Assembly (NCBI GenBank): GCA_043228905.1
Contig: JBHGNT010000001.1
Location: forward strand, 34,596,001-34,660,000
DNA length: 64,000 nt
From: Azolla caroliniana
Taxonomy: Eukaryota > Polypodiophyta
Direction of reading: 5' to 3'
Positions 48,651-61,400 of this stretch are shown here, in pieces (positions within the stretch are counted from its first letter, which is position 1; every line of letters starts with the position of its first letter). The position numbers and the translations under genes are program-made. The notes below the pieces were generated by a model that was given only the letters and a program-made list of their open reading frames with translations, had not been told where the DNA came from and made no database searches.

Positions 48651-48720
48651 TAGCTTACCCTAGTGGAAAGTTGTTACACTATTAGCACTATATCTTGGGT
48701 TCGAAACCCAATTTCGAACC
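48651..48720 (+). repeat. tRNA-like SINE module, plus strand
   Basis: TAGCTTACCCTAGTGG at 48651 resembles a pol III A box, and GGGTTCGAAACCC at 48697-48709 is a perfect B-box core (GGTTCGAANCC). The spacing fits a tRNA-derived promoter. No acceptor stem or anticodon arm closes properly, so it is a SINE head or tRNA relic, not a tRNA gene. Confidence 0.5.
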
Positions 48721-48774
48721 TCTCTATTACTCCATATATATCTCTTAATTTACTAGATGCCATTGTGGAATGTA

Positions 48775-48840
48775 GGGATTGAACTTGTGACCTGGTCTCA
48801 ATTGGGCAACCTTACCAATTGAGCTACATCTATCTGGGCA
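48775..48840 (-). repeat. tRNA-like SINE module, minus strand
   Basis: On the minus strand TAGCTCAATTGG (48826-48815) is a good A box, and GGTCACAAGTTCAATCCC (about 48793-48775) is a good B box, with tRNA-like spacing. It faces the module at 48651-48720. The A-box side is repeated in the duplication next to it. Confidence 0.55.
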
Positions 48841-49247
48841 CATTCTCTCTCTGTCTCTCATAAAAACAACATGACAATACAAAAATTCTTTGATGTGCCT
48901 ACCACAAATGTGAGGAGCTTATGCAATTGAAACTTGTAAGGCGTTGCAAGACTAAGTGATGTAAAAGCAACTCCTCCCCTAACAAGGTGCCCATAAACCT
49001 TCATTGTGAAAACTACTAAATCATTCCCCCTTACCAACTGAGCTACATCTATTTGGGCACTTTCTCTCTGTCTCTCATGAAAACAACATGATAATAGGAA
49101 AATTCTTTGATGTGCCTACTACAATTGTGAGTATCTTATGCAATTTAAACTTCTAAGGTGTCGCAAGACTAAGTGATGTAAAAGCAACACCTCTCCTAAC
49201 AAGGTGCCCGCAAACCTTCATTGTGAAAACTACGAAATCATTTCCCC
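48810..49247. repeat. 219-bp tandem duplication including SINE part
   Basis: Two copies (48810-49028 and 49029-49247), each starting CCTTACCAA.TGAGCTACATC and containing AGACTAAGTGATGTAAAAGCAAC and AACAAGGTGCCC. They differ at roughly one in ten positions. The second copy retains only the A-box part of the tRNA-like module, because the B box lies outside the duplicated unit. Confidence 0.8.
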
Positions 49248-50152
49248 TTTCAGCCTATAGGCCATGTGCACATTGTGGTACTCTAGACATCATCAAACAA
49301 GAACCGTTTTTTCATACTCTAATTGTACAATATACCTCTACAACTAATGTAGTCAGAGACAACCTTATACAATGGGGAGGGCAAAGTTCTAGTTCTTGAT
49401 TGAAAACCCACCAAAAGAGTCGCAATATTTCCTTAGTTAATGAGCCCCAACCAGAATATAGACACAAGGCCTATGGGACATAACATATCCAATAGTGTTT
49501 GGCTCTTCAAGTGAGGATCCTCATATTCAAGAGAGAGATAGACAAAGGGAAGGGGGTATTTTGATCAATTTTTAATATGGCAAAGCAAAGAGATAAGTAA
49601 AGTTGTGATTTGGCACCCATTAATGCACAATTGCTTCCTTCAAAACAATCAACAAAGAAAAAAAAAGAGTAGGAGTATAATCAACCTTTATCGATCTATA
49701 CATTGTTAAGGAACCGAGTTTGGTCAAGGATGGGCGATTTGATGACGCTAATTAATTCAATCATTAATTAATCCATAAATAAAAGAAAGAGGAAATAAGG
49801 TCTTTTGTGAGGAGTAGCGACACATGGGTTTCATTAGTTACATAAACCGAACCTCAGTCTAAATGAGGAAAAGCTTGGGTCTCGATGAAGAAAGGTCCAT
49901 ATGTTTTTGGTGTGAAAAGGGAAATGAGCTATGAAGGGGCGATTCGTGTAATTTCCTAAAATTATGAGGCGGAGTAGGAAGGGCAGTTTGTGCAAATACC
50001 AGAAACCTGCATAGCCAGCCCTTACTCTGTTCACGATTTCTCTTCTTCTTCTTCTTCTTCTTCTTCTTCACTATATGTATTGTACATACATATATATATT
50101 TATGGTCCTTTTCGACGAGGAGATAGTTGAGATAAGATAGCTCAAACTCTCC
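49248..50152. other. Intergenic region and uL5c promoter
   Basis: This is the spacer before the plastid uL5 gene. A TTC/CTT microsatellite lies at about 50040-50068, and a TATATATATTTAT stretch near 50090-50102 could serve as a TATA region about 50-60 bases before the ATG. No gene was recognised. Confidence 0.45.
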
Positions 50153-52399
50153 ATGGCTATGGCAGCTACTGCAACGACTCTACCTTCCTCATCTTCTTCC
50201 TCATTCTGGTCGAAAGAACAATTCGTGTCTGTCTCTCAGCGTGGAATCTCCATTTCCGTAAGGGCGAGAAAACCTCTGTCTCTGCGAGCTTCTTCTTCTG
50301 TTGCTTCTCCTCCGTCTGATGCGAATCTTGACACAATGCCTCGTCTGAAAGGAATCTATGTCAACAATGTTATTCCTGCTCTCTCGGAAGAGTTCAAGTA
50401 TGGAAATGTCTTACAGGTATTCTTCTGTCTCCTCTTACATAGTTTTGATTCTCTTATCCCAATTCTGTTCTCTGTTTCTTCATAAAATTATCCATGTTTT
50501 GGAATCTTTTTTTCATCATAGACTAACGTTACTATTGGAAAAGTTTACCTGGCACTCATATTTGAGTTCTGTTTACTCTATCGTGGGTTTCTTCGTCATT
50601 GACTAATCCTAAATTTGGCTTCCTTTTCTTCATAGATTTTATAGTATTGTATACTTTTAACTATAGAATTGGGAATATCTTTACTCTAAATTAGGGTATT
50701 TGCTTACCCTAATTTTGATATCTGATCTTAAGTTCCTTTTTGCACTAGATTTGGGGTTTTTACTCTAATTTTTGGATAATTTTCTTCATAAATTATGCCT
50801 AAAAGCCATATATTTACTTCATTAATTGTGTGCTCAAGGATTTTTCTGGAGTTTGGCTCCAATGTGCTTTTATATCTATCCGAAAATTGGCTTATAGTTT
50901 GTCATAAATTTACTCTAAGCTTACTTGACCCACCCTAACTCTGGGATTATGTTCGTTTCAAATGCTCAACCTAAATCTGCCCCCAATGTATTAAAATATC
51001 TATCCTAATTTGTGTGCGCTTATGTATACATTTTCCTAAGGTTCTGGGAGATAACAAGATTGTGGTTAACCATGGTGTTTTTTATCCTAACCTTCAGTGT
51101 TCCTTCATAGACGTAACATAAACCTGATAAAAAAAAAACTATGCCCTAAATTTTCGCCATCCTATCTATTAACAGATCTACCTTCTCCTTGTGCTTATGT
51201 ATACATTTTTTTTCCGTTTCGGAAGGTTCCAAGAGTAGAGAAGATCGTGGTAAACTGTGGTGTGGGCGAGGCGTCTCAGAATGCGAAAGTTCTTGAGAAT
51301 GCAATCAAAGACATCTCCACAGTTACAGGGCAAAGACCATGCATAACTCGAGCGAAGAAAGCTATAGCTGGTTTCAAGATCCGTGCCGGTGTACCTGTCG
51401 GTATTGCTGTTACCCTCAGAGGAGAGGTATATTGTGTTCTTTGTCTTTTTTCCTTAGAAAAAACTTCTAATTTTTTGTCCCTTCATGTTCTCAATGGGTA
51501 ACCTCGAAAAAACGTTTCTCACTTTGTTATAAGGTTTGCATATTTTTACATCTATTTCATTCTGTGTCCCATTGTCATCAATAGTATCTAGGAAGAGACT
51601 TGCATTTTTTACATCTATTCTGAATCTTTTGTATTGTCCATTTACATGCTTTCAAATAGGATTCAGGATGTTTCTTCAATCGAACAATTGCATTCTACTT
51701 ATTCTTCGTCTATTTCATTGCTATCTCTTTTATGTTTGCAACTACATCTAGGAGGTTTTCTTATTAAAAGACTTGCATTTTGCTTGAATGTTGTGTCAAT
51801 AGTTTGGGTAATCCTTTTTGAAGGTTTTAACCAGTTTTTCCATCAAAAGATTTGCAAGATTTGCAATATATTTTATGTTACCTGTTATGTAAAGTGCATC
51901 TCAAAGATTTTTTCATGAGAAGGCTTGTATGGTTTCATGAAGTTAAAAATAAAACCATTTCTAAACGAAGTTATTTATTTGTCAAAGGCATCCATCAGAG
52001 TGTTTGTTTCATTGTGATACAATGCAGCTTATGTACTCCTTCTTGGATCGGTTGATGAACTTGGTGCTTCCTCGTACACGTGATTTTTTGGGTGTGAATC
52101 CATATAGCTTTGATGGCAAAGGAAACTACAATCTAGGGCTCAAAGAGCAAGGTGTCTTCCCTGAGATCAAATTTGACAATATAGATAAGCCAAGAGGGAT
52201 GGATGTATCCATTATAACAACCGCAAGGACCGATAAGGAAGGTCAAAGACTTTTGACTTTGCTTGGTATGCCGTTCCGAGCAGGTGATATCTCGAATAGA
52301 CCACCCGTCCAACGGAAGAGGAAAGGTAAATTCTCTATTAAAGGATACAAAGGAGCCAAAACGTCAGGCAAGTCGACAAAATCCAAGAAGAAGAAATGA
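50153..52399 (+). CDS. RPL5: Plastid 50S ribosomal protein uL5c, 3 exons
   Basis: Exons 50153-50416, 51226-51426 and 52028-52399 join in phase to 278 residues (Arabidopsis plastid L5 is 262). uL5 binds 5S rRNA in the large subunit's central protuberance. The first 50 or so residues are serine-, alanine- and arginine-rich without acidic residues, a plastid transit peptide. The mature part shows the bacterial-type L5 pattern: [66 protein letters not shown] and [20 protein letters not shown] lysine-rich extension ([13 protein letters not shown]) ends it. Start chosen at the first ATG in frame, MAMAATATT. Stop at 52397-52399. A tandem satellite starts about 220 bp after the stop. Confidence 0.95.
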
Positions 52400-52616
52400 G
52401 GTCTTAAATCTCTCTTCTAATACTCCTATGTTTCATTTTATTGGCTCTCTATGTGAATGGTTTATGTATTCGTTCATCCATCTTTCTTTCTTTCTTTTTG
52501 TCTCTTTACATTTTGCCTTTGGGCCTCGCAACCTTGTAGCTTTTCTCCCATGATTCTCGTACACATTTTTCAGCTCGTTCTAGGAGAGTTTTTTATGATA
52601 AAGCGTGCTTTGTATG

Positions 52617-53990
52617 AAATTAGGACTGTACCTTAGAAACATGTAAAATCTGATGAACATTCCAAAATTGGAGGGCATTCATCAATATGGATTTTTAAAG
52701 ATTATCATGTGCAATTTTAAAGCAGTGTGTGAGTTGAAAATGTGTATTAGCATGATGTGGATTACTACTTTACTCTTGAAGATCACCATTGCAAGATCAA
52801 GATCCGTATGCTATGCCGTGTGCAGAAATGTTCAATATGATGAGTAAATTAGGACTGTACCTTAGAAACATGTAAAATCTGATGAACATTCCAAAATTGG
52901 AGGGCATTCATCAATATGGATTTTTAAAGATTATCATGTGCAATTTTAAAGCAGTGTGTGAGTTGAAAATGTGTATTAGCATGATGTGGATTACTACTTT
53001 ACTCTTGAAGATCACCATTGCAAGATCAAGATCCGTATGCTATGCCGTGTGCAGAAATGTTCAATATGATGAGTAAATTAGGACTGTACCTTAGAAACAT
53101 GTAAAATCTGATGAACATTCCAAAATTGGAGGGCATTCATCAATATGGATTTTTAAAGATTATCATGTGCAATTTTAAAGCAGTGTGTGAGTTGAAAATG
53201 TGTATTAGCATGATGTGGATTACTACTTTACTCTTGAAGATCACCATTGCAAGATCAAGATCCGTATGCTATGCCGTGTGCAGAAATGTTCAATATGATG
53301 AGTAAATTAGGACTGTACCTTAGAAACATGTAAAATCTGATGAACATTCCAAAATTGGAGGGCATTCATCAATATGGATTTTTAAAGATTATCATGTGCA
53401 ATTTTAAAGCAGTGTGTGAGTTGAAAATGTGTATTAGCATGATGTGGATTACTACTTTACTCTTGAAGATCACCATTGCAAGATCAAGATCCGTATGCTA
53501 TGCCGTGTGCAGAAATGTTCAATATGATGAGTAAATTAGGACTGTACCTTAGAAACATGTAAAATCTGATGAACATTCCAAAATTGGAGGGCATTCATCA
53601 ATATGGATTTTTAAAGATTATCATGTGCAATTTTAAAGCAGTGTGTGAGTTGAAAATGTGTATTAGCATGATGTGGATTACTACTTTACTCTTGAAGATC
53701 ACCATTGCAAGATCAAGATCCGTATGCTATGCCGTGTGCAGAAATGTTCAATATGATGAGTAAATTAGGACTGTACCTTAGAAACATGTAAAATCTGATG
53801 AACATTCCAAAATTGGAGGGCATTCATCAATATGGATTTTTAAAGATTATCATGTGCAATTTTAAAGCAGTGTGTGAGTTGAAAATGTGTATTAGCATGA
53901 TGTGGATTACTACTTTACTCTTGAAGATCACCATTGCAAGATCAAGATCCGTATGCTATGCCGTGTGCAGAAATGTTCAATATGATGAGT
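52617..53990. repeat. Six-copy 229-bp tandem array
   Basis: Six consecutive units start at 52617, 52846, 53075, 53304, 53533 and 53762 with an exact 229-bp period, and they look identical by eye across the whole unit. Each contains the same 64-codon open frame, but 229 is not a multiple of three, so it is not continued into the next unit and is unlikely to be a gene. The last unit reads on into sequence (TATGCTGTATCCTCTGAGAG) that the shortened units lack. The array begins where the uL5c 3' untranslated region is expected. Confidence 0.95.
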
Positions 53991-54067
53991 ATATGCTGTA
54001 TCCTCTGAGAGTTTAATTTCAGATTGAAACCATATCTCATTCCAATGTCTCTATTGCAAATACATTC

Positions 54068-54348
54068 ACTATTAGGAACTGTAACTTGGAAACATGTAAA
54101 ATGCGATGAACATTCCAAATTTGGAGGGTGTTCATCGATATGGACTTTAAAGATTATCATTTGCAAGTTTAAAGTAATGTATGAGTTGAAAATGAGTATT
54201 AGCATGATCTGGATTATTACTTAACTCTTGAAGATCCCCATTGCAAGATCGAGATCGGTGTGCTATGCTATGCTGTGTACACTTGGTTATCATAGAACTG
54301 TTCAATATGATGAATATATGCTGTATTCTCTGAGATTTTAATTTAGGA
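54068..54348. repeat. Diverged ancestral copy of the 229-bp unit
   Basis: The segment from AGGAACTGTAACTTGGAAAC to GAATATATGCTGTATTCTCTGAG matches the array unit with substitutions and a short insertion (ACACTTGGTTATCATAGAAC) near the end. Its longer end matches the end of the sixth array unit. The likely history is an old duplication of a unit of about 280 bp, then recent amplification of a shortened 229-bp version. Confidence 0.85.
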
Positions 54349-54494
54349 AGTACACACGAATGACAGCTCACTTGGGTCAGAACATGGTAATATAGCCGAG
54401 AACCATAAGGCACCAGACATTTAATGGTGTAGATGGGGACAAATCAAACAGGCGTGTAGGCAAGCGTCATCTATTTGGCTCTAAAACAATATTA

Positions 54495-54775
54495 GCCAGT
54501 TGCAATGGAGAATGTTTTAACTTGCATAACCAACAACATAGTTTTTAAATACTTCATGAATATCTTGAAATCACTCATTGCAATGTCAGAACTGCCACTC
54601 TTGTATCAAATCATGTAACCATCACCAAACAATGGTCAGTTGCAATGGAGAATGTTTTAACTTGCATAGCCAAAAACATAGTTTTAAATACTTCAGGAAT
54701 ACCTTGAAATCACTTATTACAATGACAGAACTGCCACTCTTGTATCAATATCATGTAACCATCACCAAATAGAGA
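54495..54775. repeat. 140-bp tandem duplication
   Basis: Two copies of about 140 bp, from AGTTGCAATGGAGAATGTTT to ATGTAACCATCACCAAA, starting near 54497 and 54637. They differ by scattered substitutions and small indels. No coding potential is apparent. Confidence 0.8.
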
Positions 54776-54894
54776 TTTTTGTTTTTCAGCTCACAAGTGT
54801 AATTGTCAAAACATTGTATAGAACTAAGGCTCCGTTGCAATAAAACTCACATTAGTTGCAACTCTAAATCAAAGAAGCAGCATCTCCAAATTAC

Positions 54895-55195
54895 GAGATA
54901 GTTCAAATCATGTTGTACTACGTAGTAATGAAATTGCACCAAATTCTAAATTTGAGGAACAACCCAAATGAGAGAGTTAAATCACATTGTACAACATAGT
55001 CATGAAATTACATCAAATTCCAAAATCATTTGAAGGACCACCCAAATTATCTACAACAGTAATTCTGTCTTCATTCAACTAAAACACAATGTGTAGTACA
55101 ATTGGGAACCAACCCAAATGAGAGAGTTTAAATCATATTGTACAACATAGTCATGAGATTGCATCAAATTCCAAAATCGTTTGAAGAACCACTGC
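54895..55195. repeat. Three diverged interspersed repeat copies
   Basis: The phrases AACCCAAATGAGAGAGTT, AAATCA.ATTGTACAACATAGT and ATCAAATTCCAAAATC occur two to three times between 54900 and 55190. The copies are unequal in length. They overlap the far end of the pseudogene on the minus strand. Confidence 0.6.
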
Positions 55196-55229
55196 CTTTC
55201 ACTGTAAAATGGGGGGTGGGGGATTTCAT

Positions 55230-58200
55230 TCTTACCTTCTCTTTCCTTTCTGCTTTTTTCACTGCCTTGATTTTCTGCAATCATTTTCACATTTCAAATC
55301 ACCAAGATACTTGTAATAACTTCATCAGCATCATCGTCAGTAGGTAACAATTCGCTATTGTCCAGCTTCCGAATAATTTGTTGTGTTGATCCAGCTACAT
55401 AATCTCCCTTACCTGAATAAAAAATTCATGCATCATCATTGTCTTGCCCTCTGAGTCTTCTTGATCGCATAACTCTATCAGAAATGTCTTTAAATAGCTG
55501 TGATTATCTAAACTACTTTCACTTTCTACTTGTAAATATTCATCATCCTTATGAGGACCCATCAAATTGTGATATCCAGCTAGTTTATAAACGTTACTGG
55601 TTCCTCATCAGGAATGGCCTTCCATCTAAGTTGCTTTGCTCCTTGGTTTTTAAGTACATTTCCCTGAAATCCACATTGTTATTCCAATATGTCAGCACAT
55701 CTGCAACCTGAATTAATGAAGAGAAAGAGAGTTTAATATTATGTGACCTCAGTCATAAGAGTGTTTAACACAAATGATGTTCCTGGGGAAAGGGGAACTC
55801 TCAAAACATAATAGATGCCATTGGAAGGAAATGGAAGGAAGTGACAGTGAAATGGAGGCAAAAAAAAGACGAAAAACTCATATCTTTACATCCCTTGTGA
55901 AGGTATACGGACCCAAATTTTGATAAACTGAATCAATACGTGAGAATATTAATAAAAACAAATAAGATTTGAAAAAAGAGAGATGTGGGGAGGGATAGGC
56001 TGCAGGCATTTGCATTGTATCTTAAACCATTGTCATAACAATATTTTTTATAAAGTAAAAAACTAAGCAATCACAACAATAAATGAGATCAAGTTTAATG
56101 AACAAATTTACATGTTTAAGGCATAGAACCTCCAGATCACCAAATTTCTTCATCAACGCAAATACTACTGTCTTTCTAATGTCAACCCTACTTTTGTTAC
56201 ACTTAATGTGTATCGTATGAAAGCTTTGGTCTGAACATACTTATATGAACCTCATTAAGTAACTGCTGGGTGTGAGCATACTTAGAATAGTATGAACCTA
56301 GTTAAGTAACTGTTGGCTTTGCAGCAACCTGTAGATATTGGTTATATAAACCATTCTACATCTTTGTAATCATAAACTCGTTTTTCCTAATCAACTGATA
56401 TTTCCTTAAGTCTTCTAGGTGATCTTGCTGTGTGAGAGTTAATCTAAGATCCCTGCATTTTCTACAATTTTTATAGAGCTCGGCATTCTGCAAATCAAAA
56501 TCAGTATTGAGTATTAAAAGCAATATTAAATGTGTTTCTAAATAACTAATATTGCACGTTTGTTAATAATTTCACGATGACGTACAAATTCTTCTTTAAC
56601 ATCTGAACATTTACACATTCCACGCTCCCTACATTTTTATGCTTACACATCTGATTTATAATGTTTATATCAGCTTATAATAACAATCAAATTCCTTAGA
56701 TAATAAATGGCAAGCACACAAGATATTACTAGAATATATAACATCAATAATGTGATGAAAGAAAAAATACATTTCAGTGCATATTTGAGTTTGTAAAATT
56801 CATCAATATGGAAAAATAAACAAATTTGAAGTAAGATAGCATAACATAGACAGGCTCTTTTATTTAAAGAATATCGGCATTATATAGTATAATTTTGCAG
56901 AAATTATAAAATGCACTCGTAGCCACCACCACCACTCCCTAGATCCTCTTCTTATTTTTCTGCATCCTCTTCTACAAGAGGAGACATAGGTGTATGTCCC
57001 TTGGGGCTCTACACTAGTTTTTAGCCTCATTCTCAAGGAAGATAATAAGAATCTAGATAATCAAGTGTATCTGTTTGTCTGTCCCTCTATCAATCTATTT
57101 ATGTACCCAAAAGCTTTTGATATGGAACCAAAAGCATTGTCTGAGAAGAGAAGATACGACCTTTTCCACAAGCGACCTGTTTCAATTCTTTACCTTTAGC
57201 ATGGGCTTCATGTTGACAATGCATGGCATTTTCCAACTGATTCACGATTTCCATCATTTTCAAGTTCAATTTTGTAGTTTTTTCGATAGGTACACATTCA
57301 GCCCTTGCTTTGAATTGCTCATTCCTCAATATATCCAGTTCTTGAAAAAGAACCTAAAATACAAGAATACAATTCCAATAATTGCAATGAAGGCAAGCAC
57401 ATAACAACTTTTCTTCTGAAAAATAAGACTTCCTCACTGAATCTTGCTTTGATTCAAGGCTGTCGAGTTGCAAAGCCCCAGTCACACAAATGTTGTTTCA
57501 TTTTATCTCTAGTTGCTTAATATCTCTGACCAATTGCTTTCATTCAGGGAAATGCTTTCATGCTGAATTTTGTACTGCAAATACGCAATCTACAAGAGAA
57601 TTGAACTCAAAAGAGATCATATGCATGTGTTAATCTACAAGAAATCTGACAATTATCTCTATATTTTTTAACACTTTCATTTAACTCTTCCTATACGGAT
57701 AGATATCTCATCCTCCGCCTTTTCCATATTGTTCAATAAATCATCAAGTGGCCCTATTTCATTGCATGTGTTTTGTGTAGCTTCTTTACGTGCCTTTTCT
57801 TTTTTTCATTGCTTTTGTCAAGTTGTTTGAACTTTATGATCTTCAAAACACATATTTTGACATACATATGGAATATCAAGCCTCTATTCATATTGATTAG
57901 AGAGTCTTTATTGCATATTTACAAATAATCATCAAGTCCTATATCCGTTATTACCTCCTCAACTCCTCGAGGAGTTTAAATTTACATTTAACCCATTGGA
58001 AAACCATATTGAATATCATGTCCATATTGGAAAAGTTTCTCCTGGTGATAGCTTCTTCCAAAAGAATCTCTGCCAATTTGATTTTCATTCTTATTTCGTA
58101 ATCATTTATTCTTGGCCATTTCACCATGAAAAGTATTCTCCTCCTTTGCAAAGGAGTCCTCTTCTTGCCATGATTCACCTTTGAATATGATGAGTTCCCC

Positions 58201-58408
58201 CGGGGGAGCCGCTTCCGCTGTCATCATTATTATTAAACGCAGAAGAATCCTTCCTCGTCTCACTGCTCGTAGGCCTTTTGGTAGGAGAAGCAGGCACGCC
58301 TTACTCTGCATAATTAACTCCACAAGCTCCTAGGATTTCTGAACCACCATTCTCAGGGAAGAATCTGTGTGGAGAAGGCACACTAGCAAATGAAGCATCC
58401 GTCTCCAT
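55230..58408 (-). pseudogene. Proton pump interactor (PPI1)-like pseudogene
   Basis: On the minus strand, pieces in the order of plant PPI proteins (coiled-coil regulators of the plasma-membrane proton ATPase) can be read. There is a start at 58408 (METDASFASVPSPHRFF). A segment near 57580-57500 reads YKIQHESISLNE and then, after a one-base shift, KQLVRDIKQLE; PPI has YRIQHESIPLTEEKQxLxEI. A coiled-coil exon at about 57341-57189 has good splice sites. Near 55700 the sequence VADVLTYWNNNVDFREMY stands for the family's VEKFMxLWNxNxxFRxxY, followed by a shift to PDEEPV (family PDEKPL). Near 55280-55240 a KKAERKEK stretch stands for the basic tail. At least three frame breaks plus stops make a working product unlikely. 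Remnants of intron sites show it came from a genomic copy, not a processed one. Confidence 0.68.
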
Positions 58409-61400
58409 GGGGTCCTCCTTCCTGGAGGAAATGAAGGAAAAGAACTCGGAAATTAGAGGTGGGGCTTCTGAGATTTATTTACAGAAGCCTAAAACCCTAA
58501 ACCCTAAACTCACAGGTCTCAGTCTTCTTTAGGGAGACACTTGTCAGGCAAATAATCCCATGATTGGTCGCCCAGTGTATAATGGCAGAAAGAGTTAATA
58601 AGGTTGTCTTGGTTGGCCTAAATAACCAAGAACCATGTGGCTTATGTGTAGATTGTTCGAGCTAGTAAGCCACTTACATGACCATAGAACCTTGTGGCTT
58701 ATGTGTAGATTGTTCGAACTAGTAAGCCACTTACATGACCATAGAACCATCGGTCTATGTCTCAACACTTAACTATCTATCCCACCCATTGTTGCATTTT
58801 AGGTATGTGATCTGGTACCAGGAAGCTCAATCAGAGCCAAAGAAGAGCTCGATGTCTATTTGCATGCTTCTTGGACCATCACATATGACAAGTTTGAGAG
58901 ACTCTTACAATACCTCGAGGTCGGTGTGTTGTTTATTTGGTCATCTTTCAACATGTTTTGCTTATGTTACGTTTATTCTTCTAGCCTTGTACTATTGTTT
59001 CATTAATTTATGAAAATATAAATATCAGAATGTTCATGAAACAAATTAATTAAATATACAAAACCAATAACCATTCTCCTAGGAAATTTGGCTGATAGGA
59101 TGATTCTCATTGATCATTGGACTCAGCTAATCAAGCTTTACGAGATAATTAAATTAATTTATATTGGGTAGCATTGTACTTAGGAGGTATGTTTTTTATG
59201 AAGTGATAGCACATTAATTGCACTGATTTGGTTTTAAGTAGTTTACGTTAAAAGAATAATATTTTGATCATTTCCAAAATTCACATAGCTTATTCGGTGA
59301 AGTTTTTTGGGAGAGAGCAATTCGTGTAAGATTTCGATCATTTCCATAATTCACATAGATTATTTGCTGAACTTCTGGGGAGATTGAGTAACGACAGGTT
59401 TAAACTTTAAATGACTATAAATAAGTCCATTACTATCCAATTTCACCGACAAAATTAAATAAACAATAATAACACATTGCCAAGCAGTAAATAGCAAGAA
59501 GACAAAAAACATCAAGGTTTAAATGCAGTGAGTAACATTTGTATTTTACTATGCATGGTGATGTTAAATGAAATTCGTGAAGGTTCACATTTTATCTATG
59601 TTTCTCGCATTACGAAGATAAACATTGTGCACCTGTGAATCAACATGACATGTCTACTCCTGTATGTCACCCTCTAAAATCCACCCACTTACACACATAC
59701 AAGTTGCTATGCAATGGATCAAATAATTAAAAAAAACCATTGTTGTAGGGGTAGAATTACAAGATGGGTGTCTAGTTTCACTTTATTCAGTTTACGTTGA
59801 GCCTAATTAATATGTACCTATTTGTATTGTTTGAAGAGGGCTTTCGCCAACGGTGACTACGGGGTGGAGTTATTTTTCTTTTTGAAAAATAGTAACTCAT
59901 ATTTTCTCATTGAATAAGCATGTGATTTCTGACATTTATAATATGATTATTCACTCGCGTGTAATAACTTTACCATTTATTGCAAGTGCCAAAATGTTAA
60001 TTGACCTAACTATTTGGATGAATGGAAGGGTACGAAGTCTTCTAGTATAAATTCACCCTTCATATTCCAACACTCAAAACAATCCGCCTTGCCCCTCTCT
60101 TCGAGCTAGGCATTCATGAATTGAAACCAATGGTTGACCTGTTATGTATGCCAAGAAAGCTTTGAAGAGGCTACACATGAGAATATTTTGGCATGGACTA
60201 CAATATCACTCTACTTAAAAACAAAGTAATTTGTTAGAATGGGGAATGCATACCTATGGGGCATTAACTTATGGGAATATGTTGTTTATTTGACTCTCTT
60301 CTTATATGGGCACCCACTTACTCCTTGTTATTGTCAAGGCAATTCAACAACTTTAAGCCTCCTATCATCAATCAAATACCAACGCTAGTGGATACATTTG
60401 AGAAACCACCTTGGAGGAGTAGATTTTGGAAATATTGTTATCAAGGTGAAAGAGCATCACATATGTAATTGCTTGATCTACCACGAGATATGTAAAGGAC
60501 ATAACAATGCCTCTTTGGAGGTTACTTTCGTGAAACTTGTGAAAATAATGGAAATGGATATCAAAGATGAGATGGATGGAGTCATTGAAATAGGTGGAGG
60601 GGGATGCTCTTATGTATGATTCGGAAGAAGTCCATTTCTTTTTATGTGATGGATGGTGTCATGAAGCACTGTTGATGTGCACGCAACATGTGGAAGGTTA
60701 TTAGATGCATATAAATTGTTCGAAGGACCGAGATCCCTCAAAGTGGGTGTTGATCGCATGGTTGTACATGATGGCATGTTCATACATGTTGGAATCATGG
60801 ATTGAGGCATACAAAATGACCTCTATACCATAATGCTTTGATTGAGTTTTACGTTGAATATGGAAATAGAGGATGCTTGGTCATTGTATATGTGGGGGTA
60901 TATTGGATGCATGTGATGACCCAAAGGTGGTATCGGGAGATGTTGAATATGAACATGATAAGGAAGATTGATTTGGTTTGAACATATGCAAATTCATGGT
61001 ATGTTTCAACTATTGAGGAAGTGTTCAATAAAGTCTATTGAAAGAAGGATTCATGGCTAGCAATTGTCTTATTCAAGACGGGTTGGGGAAGGATAATCAT
61101 CTCCTTTCCATCATTTTGTATTTTGTAACTGATATGGTTTTTTTAAACTAATGGAAGGATATGTTTAAAAAAGAAGAAGATGTTTGAGTTTGTTATTCCT
61201 AATAACAAAAGAGAACGAGGAGAAAGAAATAAAAATGGTTGGAGAACTTTTAGCATTCTACTTGATTACGAAGACAAGCATCACTCCTCCGACCATTTCA
61301 AGTTCTAATGTATATGTGGAAACTCTAAATTATTGGAGAATCATTCGACCAACTTATTCTTTTTATGGTTATCAATGCCTCTTTCTTTTCTGGGAAGCTA

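Noticed and set aside
48697-48709. True tRNA gene with B box GGGTTCGAAACCC
   Set aside because: No acceptor stem, anticodon arm or correct A-box arrangement closes a cloverleaf by eye.
52617-53990. CRISPR-like array
   Set aside because: Units are directly adjacent, 229 bp long and identical throughout, with no unique spacers, and the DNA is from a plant nucleus.
52653-54016. Six repeated 64-72-codon open frames as a gene family
   Set aside because: They are the same frame in each 229-bp satellite unit, without domain resemblance or promoter; the unit length is not a multiple of three.
60650-61130. Pentatricopeptide-repeat pseudogene
   Set aside because: Only one short phrase resembles the motif; frames are broken and no helix-pair periodicity could be followed.
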